Shown: in pieces, positions 8,693 through 16,538 of the stretch
Layout: every line of letters starts with the position of its first letter
Position numbering within the stretch: position 1 is the first letter of the stretch
Source: Niallia sp052318935
GTDB taxonomy: Bacteria; Bacillota; Bacilli; Bacillales; Cytobacillaceae
NCBI GenBank assembly: GCA_052318935.1
Contig: JBQRKO010000004.1
Strand: one strand, 5' to 3'
DNA length: 64,000 bases
Made by a program: the position numbers and the translations under genes
The notes under the pieces: generated by a model
The model's database searches: none
Told to the model about the DNA's origin: nothing
The model's input: the letters and a program-made list of their open reading frames with translations, nothing else

Positions 8693-9649
8693 TTATTGTT
8701 CATAAATGATTTTTCCTGTTTCCACGGCATCATATCCAACAGCTTTTAATTCGTTTTTGAACTCTTTTGACGTTAATAATTCTTTTATTAGTTGAATGAG
8801 CTCTCTATTTTTTTCTGATTTAAGAATCACTAAATCGTAGCTTTCTGTAATAAGTGGGATAAAATCAATCCCTGCTGTGTAGGATGCTTTTTCAATTCCT
8901 ATTCCGATGTCTGCTTTTCCTTGGTTAATGCCTGCGGCTACACTATAGTGGCTCATACATTCATGATGATAACCATTTACCTCTTCTTTTTTTATATGAT
9001 GCAGTTTTAATTGTTCATCCAGTAGTATTCGGGCTCCCGAACCTATTTCTCTATTAAGGATCTTAATATCATTACGTTTTAAATCGGTCCAGCCTTTAAT
9101 ATTTTTTGGATTTCCAAGTTCAATATACAAGCCAGCTTTCCTTGTAATATACCTCATAACGATAAAGGAATGACTGACAAGCAGTTTTTTTAAATAAGGA
9201 ATATTATAAGAACTAGTTTCCCCGTCATATAAGTGTGTACTTACAATATCCGCTTCTCCGTTATACAAGGCTAGTAATCCATTTAAACTGCCAATATAAG
9301 AGCGAAGAGGCCTATATGCTTTTCCCCTTAATTCAAAATGTTTTGCTAAAATATCCAAAGAACTATCTTGTCCACTAATAATAATGGAGCGATGGTTTGT
9401 CAACGGATTATTAAAATAATGATCAATATCAACAGTTGTTTGCGATGTATCTTTCTCTTTGCGGTCTACCAGTGTCTCCTTCGCATTATTTTTAAAAATT
9501 TCTAAGTCTTCAGCATCTACTCGCATTTGCCTGCCAACTCTATAGGCTTTAATTTTCCCTTTTTTTATAAGGTCATAAACAGTTAATTTGGAAACCTTTA
9601 AAATATCGGCAATCTCTTCAGTTGTAAAGGATTCATTATGATTCATCAT
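8693..9649 (-). CDS. One-component molybdate-type regulator: excisionase-like HTH plus periplasmic-binding-like domain
   Basis: 318 aa. Residues ~7-55 form a MerR/excisionase-type helix-turn-helix (FTTEEIADILKVSKLTVYDLIKKG). Residues ~85-310 resemble the PBP-like domain (PF12727) found in ModE-like regulators of Firmicutes; B. subtilis YvgK, beside the modABC homologues there, is the nearest described type. It is divergent from modABC with 191 bp between starts, so it probably senses molybdate in the cytosol and controls the transporter. Ligand and direction of control are inference. The start is one of two adjacent ATG codons behind GGGGGA. No membrane segment is seen. Confidence 0.75.
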   Translation of the reverse strand: MMNHNESFTTEEIADILKVSKLTVYDLIKKGKIKAYRVGRQMRVDAEDLEIFKNNAKETLVDRKEKDTSQTTVDIDHYFNNPLTNHRSIIISGQDSSLDILAKHFELRGKAYRPLRSYIGSLNGLLALYNGEADIVSTHLYDGETSSYNIPYLKKLLVSHSFIVMRYITRKAGLYIELGNPKNIKGWTDLKRNDIKILNREIGSGARILLDEQLKLHHIKKEEVNGYHHECMSHYSVAAGINQGKADIGIGIEKASYTAGIDFIPLITESYDLVILKSEKNRELIQLIKELLTSKEFKNELKAVGYDAVETGKIIYEQ

Positions 9650-9725
9650 TAATCCCCCAAAAATTTTTTTGAAATTTTTTTCATTTTACCATTTACTAAC
9701 TTTTAAATCACACTTATAATCACAA

Positions 9726-9814
9726 ATAACTAATTATATTTAAACATAACTAAATATATTTATCGAAATATTGTTTTTTATTTATTGTGATGTTTAGTTA
9801 TATTTAATTATAGT
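9726..9814 (+). promoter_or_regulatory. modABC promoter with candidate operator repeats
   Basis: A possible sigma-A promoter TTGTGA-N18-TATAGT spans 9785-9814. ATAACTAATTATATTTA (9726-9742) and ATAACTAAATATATTTA (9746-9762) are direct repeats exactly 20 bp apart. TTAAACATAACTAAA (9740-9754) and TTTAGTTATATTTAA (9793-9807) form an inverted pair matching at 14 of 15 positions, the second lying inside the promoter spacer. This layout fits repression by a dimeric regulator, presumably the divergent gene product. Confidence 0.5.
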
Positions 9815-9840
9815 TAATAATTATAAGGAGGAAACAAGAG

Positions 9841-10644
9841 ATGAAAAGAAAACACGTATTAGCATTTTTTTTCAGTTTTGCCCTTTTACTTTTAGCAGCA
9901 TGTGGGGCAAATGAAAAAACAACCAAAGACACACCAAAAGAAACACAAAAAGAAACAGTAGAATTAAATATTTCAGCTGCTGCTAGTTTAAAAGGTGCAA
10001 TGGCAGACTTGCAAAAAGCATTTCAAAAATCTCATTCAGAAGTAAAGTTTGTCAATAACTTTGGGAGCTCAGGAACTTTAGCTCAACAAATTCAACAAGG
10101 TGCACCGGCGGATGTTTTTCTGTCAGCAGATCAAAAATGGATGAATACGTTGGCTGATGGCAAATTAATTAAAGATGATACAAGAAAAGACTTTTCAGGA
10201 AATAAAATTGTTCTAATCACTGAAAAAGATAGCGATCTTGCTATTAAGTCCTTTAACGATATAAAAGCAGATGCAATTGGTCAAGTTGCAATCGGTGATC
10301 CAAAAAGCGTACCTGCAGGAACTTATACGAAAGAAGCCCTTGAAAAAATCAACAAATGGAAAGAATTAGAAAAACATTTTGTGTTTGGCAGTGATGTAGT
10401 ACAAACTTTAACATACGTAGAATCAGGAAATACAGATATTGGCTTTGTGTATTCTAGTGATGCTAGTACATCAGATAAAGTAAAAGTCCTTGCAGAAGCA
10501 GATTCGGCATGGCATAAACCAATTATTTATCCGGCAGCTGTTTTAAATGAATCGAAAAATCCTGATGAAGCAACAGAGTTTGTAAACTTTTTATTAACAG
10601 ATGAGGCGCAAGAAATTTTAAGCAAATACGGATTTAAAAAATAG
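9841..10644 (+). CDS. modA: Molybdate ABC transporter, substrate-binding lipoprotein ModA
   Basis: 267 aa. Signal peptide with lipobox LLAAC (cysteine at residue 21), so it is anchored outside the membrane. The mature part starts with a Lys/Thr-rich linker, then the ModA fold: LNISAAASLKGAMADLQ, VKFVNNFGSSGTLAQQI and GAPADVFLSAD, all typical for molybdate/tungstate binding through main-chain and Ser/Thr contacts. Preceded by AAGGAGG. It is first gene of modABC, next to the nif operon whose FeMo cofactor needs molybdenum, and divergent from the likely molybdate-responsive regulator. Tungstate binding is equally possible biochemically. Confidence 0.95.
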   Translation: MKRKHVLAFFFSFALLLLAACGANEKTTKDTPKETQKETVELNISAAASLKGAMADLQKAFQKSHSEVKFVNNFGSSGTLAQQIQQGAPADVFLSADQKWMNTLADGKLIKDDTRKDFSGNKIVLITEKDSDLAIKSFNDIKADAIGQVAIGDPKSVPAGTYTKEALEKINKWKELEKHFVFGSDVVQTLTYVESGNTDIGFVYSSDASTSDKVKVLAEADSAWHKPIIYPAAVLNESKNPDEATEFVNFLLTDEAQEILSKYGFKK

Positions 10645-10739
10645 TTTTTCTTTATAAGGATTCAGTATTCAAACGCCTTTTGAAATCTGAATATTAAAAA
10701 AGTTTTTAGTTTACTTCAAGTAGGGAGTTATTAACATAT

Positions 10740-11417
10740 ATGGATTATACACCTCTATTTTTGTCATTGAAAGTTGCGAGTATTGCTACCTGTATTGTTT
10801 TTATATTAGGCGTTGTTTTAGCAAAACTCATAGCGCGTAGAGATTTTTTTGGGAAAAGTGTAGTAGAAGCGGTGATATTATTGCCAATGGTACTGCCGCC
10901 AACCGTAGTTGGGTTTTCGATTCTTTATTTTTTCGGTAAAAACGGACTGGTTGGGAAACTACTTCTGCAATGGTTTGATTTTCAGATTGTATTTACATGG
11001 ATTGGAGCCGTTATTGCATCGATAGTAGTTGCGTTTCCTTTAATGTATCAAAGTGCTTCAGCAGCTTTTCAAAACTATGAAAAAAACTTAGAAAATGCAG
11101 CATTAACGATGGGGGCTACTAGATGGAGAGTGTTTTGGACTGTTTCTTTTCCGCTAGCATGGCCAGGACTTCTGGCAGGACTTGTGTTAACTTTTGCCAG
11201 ATCATTAGGTGAGTTTGGAGCAACATTAATGATTGCTGGCTTTATTCCTGGTAAAACCGACACTATTCCACTTACCATATATTTTGCTGTTCAATCAGGT
11301 AATGCAGACATGGCAAACTATTGGGTAGTAATCCTTATCATACTTGGGTTTTGTGCTATTATTTGGCTGAACTGGTGGAGTAAACGCAATATGTTGAAAT
11401 ATAAAAGTGAAAAGTGA
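10740..11417 (+). CDS. modB: Molybdate ABC transporter permease ModB
   Basis: 225 aa integral membrane protein with five to six hydrophobic segments and the ABC permease EAA loop (NAALTMGATRWRVFWTVSFP, residues ~119-138) that docks to ModC. The motif LPPTVVGFSIL is typical of ModB. ATG at 10740 follows TAGGGAG. The 95-bp gap from modA contains no clear terminator, so the genes are probably co-transcribed. The 3' end lies 20 bp before the modC start. Confidence 0.95.
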   Translation: MDYTPLFLSLKVASIATCIVFILGVVLAKLIARRDFFGKSVVEAVILLPMVLPPTVVGFSILYFFGKNGLVGKLLLQWFDFQIVFTWIGAVIASIVVAFPLMYQSASAAFQNYEKNLENAALTMGATRWRVFWTVSFPLAWPGLLAGLVLTFARSLGEFGATLMIAGFIPGKTDTIPLTIYFAVQSGNADMANYWVVILIILGFCAIIWLNWWSKRNMLKYKSEK

Positions 11418-11437
11418 GAAGAAAGGAGAATAAGCAC

Positions 11438-12076
11438 ATGCTTGCCATACAAATAAAAAAACATCTTCCGCATTTTACTTTGGATATGGAATTAGTAGCA
11501 GAAAATAATATTATTATTCTTTTTGGCAAGTCAGGTTCCGGAAAAACAACGGTGTTAAACTGTATTGCCGGCTTGGATCATCCAGATGAAGGCATCATCC
11601 GACTAAACGATTGCGTTTTTTATCAGACAAATGAAAAGCCTTTAAAAATACAAAAACGAAATATTGGTTATTTATTTCAGGATTTTGCGTTATTTCCCCA
11701 TATGACGGTGGAAAAAAACATTCAATATGGCATGAAAAGTCAAGAGCTTATGGATCGCCTAGTTCATGTAATTGGCATTGAACATTTGTTGAAAAAATAT
11801 CCAAAACAAATTTCAGGCGGCGAAAAACAACGTGTTGCATTAGCTCGTGCGCTATCGACGGAACCAAAAATACTGTTGCTTGATGAACCGTTCTCAAGCC
11901 TGGATCAGCAAACAAAAAATGAATGTCATTTAGAACTTTTAAGACTTCATGATATTTGGAAAATACCAATAATCATGGTTACACATGATTATGAAGAAGC
12001 AAAAAAATTAGGAAGCCGTATATTGCATATGAGACAGGGACAAATTGTCGATAGTGAGCAATTATCAGTAAGTTGA
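11438..12076 (+). CDS. modC: Molybdate ABC transporter ATPase ModC (short form)
   Basis: 212 aa ATPase: Walker A GKSGSGKTT (residues 30-38), Q-loop FQDF, signature ISGGEKQRVALARA, Walker B ILLLDEP, H-loop THD. ATG 11438 is chosen because AAGGAG lies in front of it; an upstream in-frame GTG at 11414 has no ribosome binding site. It is much shorter than the ~350 aa proteobacterial ModC and lacks the C-terminal TOBE/mop molybdate-binding domain, so transporter trans-inhibition through that domain is not expected. It closes the modABC unit. Confidence 0.93.
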   Translation: MLAIQIKKHLPHFTLDMELVAENNIIILFGKSGSGKTTVLNCIAGLDHPDEGIIRLNDCVFYQTNEKPLKIQKRNIGYLFQDFALFPHMTVEKNIQYGMKSQELMDRLVHVIGIEHLLKKYPKQISGGEKQRVALARALSTEPKILLLDEPFSSLDQQTKNECHLELLRLHDIWKIPIIMVTHDYEEAKKLGSRILHMRQGQIVDSEQLSVS

Positions 12077-12131
12077 TGCGTGTAATAATTGGTTGGACAA
12101 GCTGAATAATTAGTATAGAAATTGTTTATCG

Positions 12132-12170
12132 ATTGCCATTAGCAGAATATAGCTAATGGCAATTCTTTTG
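12132..12170 (+). terminator. Terminator of modABC
   Basis: Perfect 12-bp inverted repeat ATTGCCATTAGC / GCTAATGGCAAT (12132-12143, 12152-12163) followed by TCTTTTG, about 55 bp after the modC stop. Confidence 0.85.
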
Positions 12171-12193
12171 AATTTTATCCCCTTTTTTTATAA

Positions 12194-12386
12194 GGCTCTT
12201 TTCGTATAGATTGTTGTTATGTAACCCGTAGCCTGAATACACTTCGCTTTCCGCGGACGAGTGCCGGGCCTCCTCGTCGCTATGCTCCTGTGGGGTCTCC
12301 TTTTGACTCGCATTTCCCGCAGGAGTCTCACGCCTTCCGCTTTAATCAACAAAGTATCAAAATCAACAATTAGCTTTAACACAGCC
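12194..12386 (-). mobile_element. Chimeric MITE, copy F (193 bp)
   Basis: Read on the minus strand, the first part (GGCTGTGTTAAAGCTAATTG) matches the left end of the family 2 element at 63804. The last part (AGTGTATTCAGGCTACG, then ACAACAATCTATACGAAAAG) matches the right end of family 1. The flanks are different (TTTTATAA and AAATTTAA), so there is no target-site duplication. This fits recombination between two elements. It sits between modABC and the nif operon. Confidence 0.7.
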
Positions 12387-12538
12387 AAATTTAATAAAAA
12401 ATTTCTGAAGAAGTAGACGATAAACGATATTTCATTTTGAATTTTTGTGAAAAACGGATATATTTTCCTATAGAAATCTGTAATTGTTACGATTTATTGA
12501 ATAAAACAGCATAATGGAAACGTTTTTACAAAAAAGGG

Positions 12539-12555
12539 TGTCATATTATCTGACA
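12539..12555 (+). promoter_or_regulatory. GlnR/TnrA-type binding site upstream of nifB
   Basis: TGTCATATTATCTGACA fits the GlnR/TnrA consensus TGTNA-N7-TNACA at every fixed position. It ends 6 bp before the -35 element of the nifB promoter, the position where GlnR activates nif transcription in Paenibacillus under nitrogen limitation. A degenerate second pair, TGTCA-N4-TAACA, lies downstream of the -10 at 12619-12632. Confidence 0.75.
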
Positions 12556-12561
12556 ATTATA

Positions 12562-12590
12562 TTGATTTAAAAATGCACAAAAAATATTAT
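12562..12590 (+). promoter_or_regulatory. nifBp: Sigma-A promoter of the nif operon
   Basis: TTGATT-N17-TATTAT with optimal spacing. Transcription would start near 12597, giving a leader of ~165 nt before the nifB start. No sigma-54 (GG-N10-GC) element was noticed, in line with Firmicutes nif operons that use sigma-A plus GlnR. Confidence 0.65.
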
Positions 12591-12760
12591 CGAAATAACA
12601 ACAGAGAATTCCAATTAATGTCATTTATAACACTGGCATGTTGGAAACCTCCTAGTAAAACCTAAAAGTGGGAGAGTGATTGATAAAAGAAAATAGTGGC
12701 AAAGCATTAAAAGGTGCATTCGTGTTTAGAAAAAAACATATTTTCAGGGAGGGAGAGAGT

Positions 12761-14137
12761 GTGAAGACGATTAATCAAGAACTAGAAGATCGAATTGCCC
12801 GTCACCCTTGCTATAGTGAGGATGCTCATCACTATTTTGCACGTATGCATGTACCTGTAGCACCGGCATGCAATATTCAATGCAATTATTGCAGCCGCAA
12901 ATTTGATTGTGCAAACGAAAGTAGACCGGGTGTAGTAAGTGAAGTATTAAAACCAGAAGAGGCAGTAAAAAAAGCTTTAATAGTTGCAGGTGAAATTCAG
13001 CAAACTTCCGTTATTGGTATTGCTGGTCCTGGAGATCCTTTAGCAAATCCACAAAAAACGTTTGATACTTTTCGTGGCATTGCAGAACAAGCTCCGGATT
13101 TAAAGTTATGTTTAAGTACAAATGGATTACGGCTATTGGAATTTGTGGATACAATACATGAATTGAATATCGATCATGTAACGATAACAATTAATGCAGT
13201 AAATCCATTAATCGGGCAGCATGTTTATTCATGGATATTCTATGAAGGTAAACGATATAAAGGATTAGAGGCAGCAGAAATTTTAATTAATAACCAGTTA
13301 AAAGGACTGGAAGCATTAACAGAGCGTGGAATCTTATGTAAAGTTAATTCTGTTTTAATACCAGGTGTAAACGACCATCATATGGAAGAAATTTCGAAGG
13401 CGGTTAAGGACAGAGGTGCCTTTGTTCATAACATTATGCCTTTAATTGTTACTCCAGATACTGTTTTTGAAAAAAATGGAGTTAGAAATCCGACTGCTAA
13501 AGAAGTACAGCAAATTCAGGAAAAGTGTTCAGGAAGTTTAAAAATGATGAAACATTGTAGACAATGTCGTGCTGATGCTATTGGTCTACTAGGGGAAGAC
13601 AGAAGTGCTGAGTTTTCAAAGGAAAATATTATGGACTATCCTGTCCGTTATGATCTTGAAGCTAGAAAGCAATTTCAAGATGAGCTTGAAATGAAAGTAA
13701 AGCAAAACAAACAAAAGAAACAGGAAAGAGCAGCTAAAATAAGAGAAGAAATAGCATCTCCTTCTCCTGCTGTAAGAATTGCAGCCACTACTCGTGGGAA
13801 TGCAAGAGTAAACTTGCATTTTGGCCACGCAAAAGAGTTTTTAATATTTGATGTTCAAAATGATTCCATAAAGTTTGTAGGTGTAAGAAAAGTTCAATCT
13901 TACTGTGTCGGTAAAGTGAACTGTGGGACGAATAAAGGTCCAATTTTAGCAGAAACGGCAGAAATTTTAAAAGATTGTCAGATGTTATTAAGTTCTGGGA
14001 TTGGTGAAACACCAAAAAAATATTTGTTAGATAGAGGAATTGTTCCTTTTGTAAAATCTGGTGATATAGAGGAACTGCTTTATGAAAGCAGCAAATTTTA
14101 CCGCTATATGAATAGTTCTGAACCAATTTTTAGTTAA
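12761..14137 (+). CDS. nifB: Nitrogenase cofactor biosynthesis protein NifB
   Basis: 458 aa from GTG 12761, which follows AGGGAGGGAGAG; an in-frame TTG at 12680 would add 27 atypical residues. Radical-SAM cluster cysteines are C37, C41 and C44 (CNIQCNYC). The conserved HPCYSEDAHHYFARMHVPVAP region precedes them. After a Lys-rich linker (~residues 310-340) comes a NifX/NafY-like domain (ATTRGNARVNLHFGHA). NifB builds the 8Fe-9S-C NifB-co core from S-adenosylmethionine and [4Fe-4S] units, the precursor of FeMo-co. It is first gene of the nif operon, the arrangement seen in Paenibacillus. Confidence 0.96.
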   Translation: MKTINQELEDRIARHPCYSEDAHHYFARMHVPVAPACNIQCNYCSRKFDCANESRPGVVSEVLKPEEAVKKALIVAGEIQQTSVIGIAGPGDPLANPQKTFDTFRGIAEQAPDLKLCLSTNGLRLLEFVDTIHELNIDHVTITINAVNPLIGQHVYSWIFYEGKRYKGLEAAEILINNQLKGLEALTERGILCKVNSVLIPGVNDHHMEEISKAVKDRGAFVHNIMPLIVTPDTVFEKNGVRNPTAKEVQQIQEKCSGSLKMMKHCRQCRADAIGLLGEDRSAEFSKENIMDYPVRYDLEARKQFQDELEMKVKQNKQKKQERAAKIREEIASPSPAVRIAATTRGNARVNLHFGHAKEFLIFDVQNDSIKFVGVRKVQSYCVGKVNCGTNKGPILAETAEILKDCQMLLSSGIGETPKKYLLDRGIVPFVKSGDIEELLYESSKFYRYMNSSEPIFS

Positions 14138-14177
14138 AAAAATCTCAAAATTCAAAAAACTTGAGGGGGAAAATCAA

Positions 14178-15053
14178 ATGCGTCAAATAGCTTTTTATGG
14201 TAAAGGTGGAATTGGAAAATCAACAACTTCTCAAAATACTTTGGCTCAATTAGCTACAAAATTCGGTCAAAAAATTATGATTGTAGGTTGTGACCCAAAA
14301 GCGGATTCAACTCGTTTAATTTTAAATACGAAAGCACAAAGTACAGTATTAGAGCTTGCTGCTCAGATGGGTACAGTGGAAGATTTAGAATTAGATGATG
14401 TATTAGATACAGGATTTGGAGATATTTTATGCGTAGAATCGGGTGGTCCAGAGCCAGGTGTTGGTTGCGCTGGTCGTGGAATTATCACTTCTATCAATTT
14501 CCTAGAAGAAGAAGGAGCATATGAAGGGTTAGATTTTGTATCGTATGACGTTTTAGGGGATGTTGTATGTGGTGGATTTGCAATGCCGATTCGTGAAAAT
14601 AAAGCACAAGAAATCTACATTGTCTGTTCCGGAGAAATGATGGCAATGTATGCTGCTAATAATATCGCCCGAGGAATTTTAAAATATGCAAATAGCGGTG
14701 GAGTACGTTTAGGTGGCTTAATTTGTAACAGCCGTAATACAGACCGTGAAGCGGAGCTTATCTCAGAACTTGCTCGCCGATTAAATACACAAATGATTCA
14801 CTTTGTTCCAAGAAATAACGTAGTACAGCATGCTGAATTGCGTAAACAGACGGTTGCGCAATATAAACCAGAAGATCCACAAGCAAAAGAATATGAAATA
14901 TTAGCACAAAAAATTCTTGATAATAAAATGTTAAATATCCCAACTCCAATTGAAATGGAAGAATTAGAAGAATTATTAATGGAGTATGGTGTTATCGAGG
15001 ATGACGAAACTCAAATTAAAAAATTAGAAGAAAAAGAGGCTTCAGCAAAATAA
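14178..15053 (+). CDS. nifH: Nitrogenase iron protein NifH
   Basis: 291 aa. P-loop GKGGIGKS at residues 8-15. The two [4Fe-4S] ligands bridging the homodimer are C97 and C131. R100 in GCAGRGI is the residue ADP-ribosylated by DraT where that system exists; no draT/draG is in this window. NifH donates electrons to NifDK with MgATP hydrolysis and also takes part in FeMo-co maturation. The C-terminal tail (EEKEASAK) is acidic and variable. It starts 40 bp after nifB with a GAGGGGG ribosome binding site. Confidence 0.98.
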   Translation: MRQIAFYGKGGIGKSTTSQNTLAQLATKFGQKIMIVGCDPKADSTRLILNTKAQSTVLELAAQMGTVEDLELDDVLDTGFGDILCVESGGPEPGVGCAGRGIITSINFLEEEGAYEGLDFVSYDVLGDVVCGGFAMPIRENKAQEIYIVCSGEMMAMYAANNIARGILKYANSGGVRLGGLICNSRNTDREAELISELARRLNTQMIHFVPRNNVVQHAELRKQTVAQYKPEDPQAKEYEILAQKILDNKMLNIPTPIEMEELEELLMEYGVIEDDETQIKKLEEKEASAK

Positions 15054-15084
15054 ATTATATTATCCAAAATGGAGGTGATATGAA

Positions 15085-16518
15085 TTGAGTACAAAAGAAA
15101 TTACTGATAAACAGCAAATCATTGAGGAATTGCTTGAGGTCTATCCGGAAAGAACGAAGAAATTTAAAAAGAAACATTTTCAAGTAGTAGATGAAGAAAG
15201 TATTGAAAGTGGAAAATGTTCCGTTAAGTCTAATATTAAATCACGCCCAGGTGTTATGACTATTCGTGGTTGTGCTTATGCAGGATCCAAAGGGGTGGTT
15301 TGGGGCCCAATTAAAGATATGATTCACATAAGCCATGGTCCGGTAGGATGCGGACAATATAGTTGGGGAACTAGAAGAAACTATGCGAATGGCACATTAG
15401 GCGTTAATAATTTCACTGTTATGCAAGTGACAACTGATTTCCAAGAGCGCGATATTGTCTTCGGTGGGGATAAAAAGCTAGAAGCATTATGTAAAGAAGT
15501 AAAAGAAATGTTCCCATTAGCAAAAGGCATTTCCATTCAATCCGAATGTCCTGTAGGACTAATTGGAGATGATATTGAAGCGGTCGGCAAAAAAATGACC
15601 AAAGAACTTGACATTCCTGTTATACCGGTTCGTTGCGAAGGATTCCGGGGAGTGAGCCAGTCTTTAGGTCATCATATTGCTAATGATACCATACGTGACC
15701 ATGTTATGGGAACTCGTGAGCTTGAAGAAGCTGGACCATATGATGTAGCAATAATTGGTGACTATAACATAGGTGGAGACGCATGGGCATCTCGTATCTT
15801 GTTAGAAGAAATTGGTTTAAGAGTAATTGCTCAATGGTCCGGGGATGGTTCCATTAATGAATTGGGAATTACGCATAAGTCCAAACTGAATTTAATCCAC
15901 TGTTATCGTTCTATGAACTATATGGCGAAAACAATGGAAAAAGAATATGGTATTCCTTGGATGGAATATAATTTCTTTGGACCAACTAAAACAATTGAAA
16001 GCTTACGTGCTATTGCTGCTCATTTTGATGAAACAATACAGGCTAATGCTGAAAGAGTAATCGCAGCATATCAAGCAGAGACGGAAGAAATTATTCAGAA
16101 ATACCGCCCTCGTTTAGAAGGTAAAAAAGTAATGCTCATCATTGGGGGATTACGTTCAAGACATACGATTGGCGCATATGAAGATCTTGGAATGGAAATT
16201 GTGGCAACTGGATATGAATTCGCTCATAAAGATGATTATGAAAAAACAATTACTGAGTTAAAAGAAGGTACGATTCTTTATGATGATCCAGGTGCATATG
16301 ATGTAGAATTTTTATCTGATAAATTGGATATTGATTTAATGGGTGCAGGTGTTAAAGAGAAATATGTGTACCATAAATTAGGTGTTCCATTTAGACAAAT
16401 GCATTCATGGGATTATAGTGGTCCATATCATGGTTTTGATGGCTTTAAAGTCTTTGCACAAGATATGGATACGGCTATTAACAGTCCAGTTTGGGATTTA
16501 GTAAAGGCACCATTTTAA
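15085..16518 (+). CDS. nifD: Nitrogenase molybdenum-iron protein alpha chain NifD
   Basis: 477 aa from a TTG start behind GGAGGTG; an ATG five bases upstream is out of frame. P-cluster ligands are C63, C89 and C155, and FeMo-co ligands are C273 and H440 (equivalents of Azotobacter C62, C88, C154, C275 and H442). The active-site stretch RCEGFRGVSQSLGHHIAND is intact, with the conserved Gln and His facing the cofactor. All features of a functional Mo nitrogenase alpha subunit are present, and it lacks signs of VnfD/AnfD type. It is co-transcribed with nifH and nifK. Confidence 0.97.
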   Translation: MSTKEITDKQQIIEELLEVYPERTKKFKKKHFQVVDEESIESGKCSVKSNIKSRPGVMTIRGCAYAGSKGVVWGPIKDMIHISHGPVGCGQYSWGTRRNYANGTLGVNNFTVMQVTTDFQERDIVFGGDKKLEALCKEVKEMFPLAKGISIQSECPVGLIGDDIEAVGKKMTKELDIPVIPVRCEGFRGVSQSLGHHIANDTIRDHVMGTRELEEAGPYDVAIIGDYNIGGDAWASRILLEEIGLRVIAQWSGDGSINELGITHKSKLNLIHCYRSMNYMAKTMEKEYGIPWMEYNFFGPTKTIESLRAIAAHFDETIQANAERVIAAYQAETEEIIQKYRPRLEGKKVMLIIGGLRSRHTIGAYEDLGMEIVATGYEFAHKDDYEKTITELKEGTILYDDPGAYDVEFLSDKLDIDLMGAGVKEKYVYHKLGVPFRQMHSWDYSGPYHGFDGFKVFAQDMDTAINSPVWDLVKAPF

Positions 16519-16538
16519 GCAGAAAAGGGGGGGAAAAG

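Noticed and set aside
12188..12388. 66-codon open frame on the minus strand
   Set aside because: Lies entirely within the chimeric MITE and shows Arg-rich low-complexity translation.
12680..12760. Longer NifB starting at TTG 12680
   Set aside because: The extra 27 residues do not look like NifB, while GTG 12761 has a strong ribosome binding site and gives the usual N terminus.
13616..13828. Antisense open frames within nif and other genes
   Set aside because: They are shadows of well-supported genes on the other strand, without ribosome binding sites or protein-like sequence.
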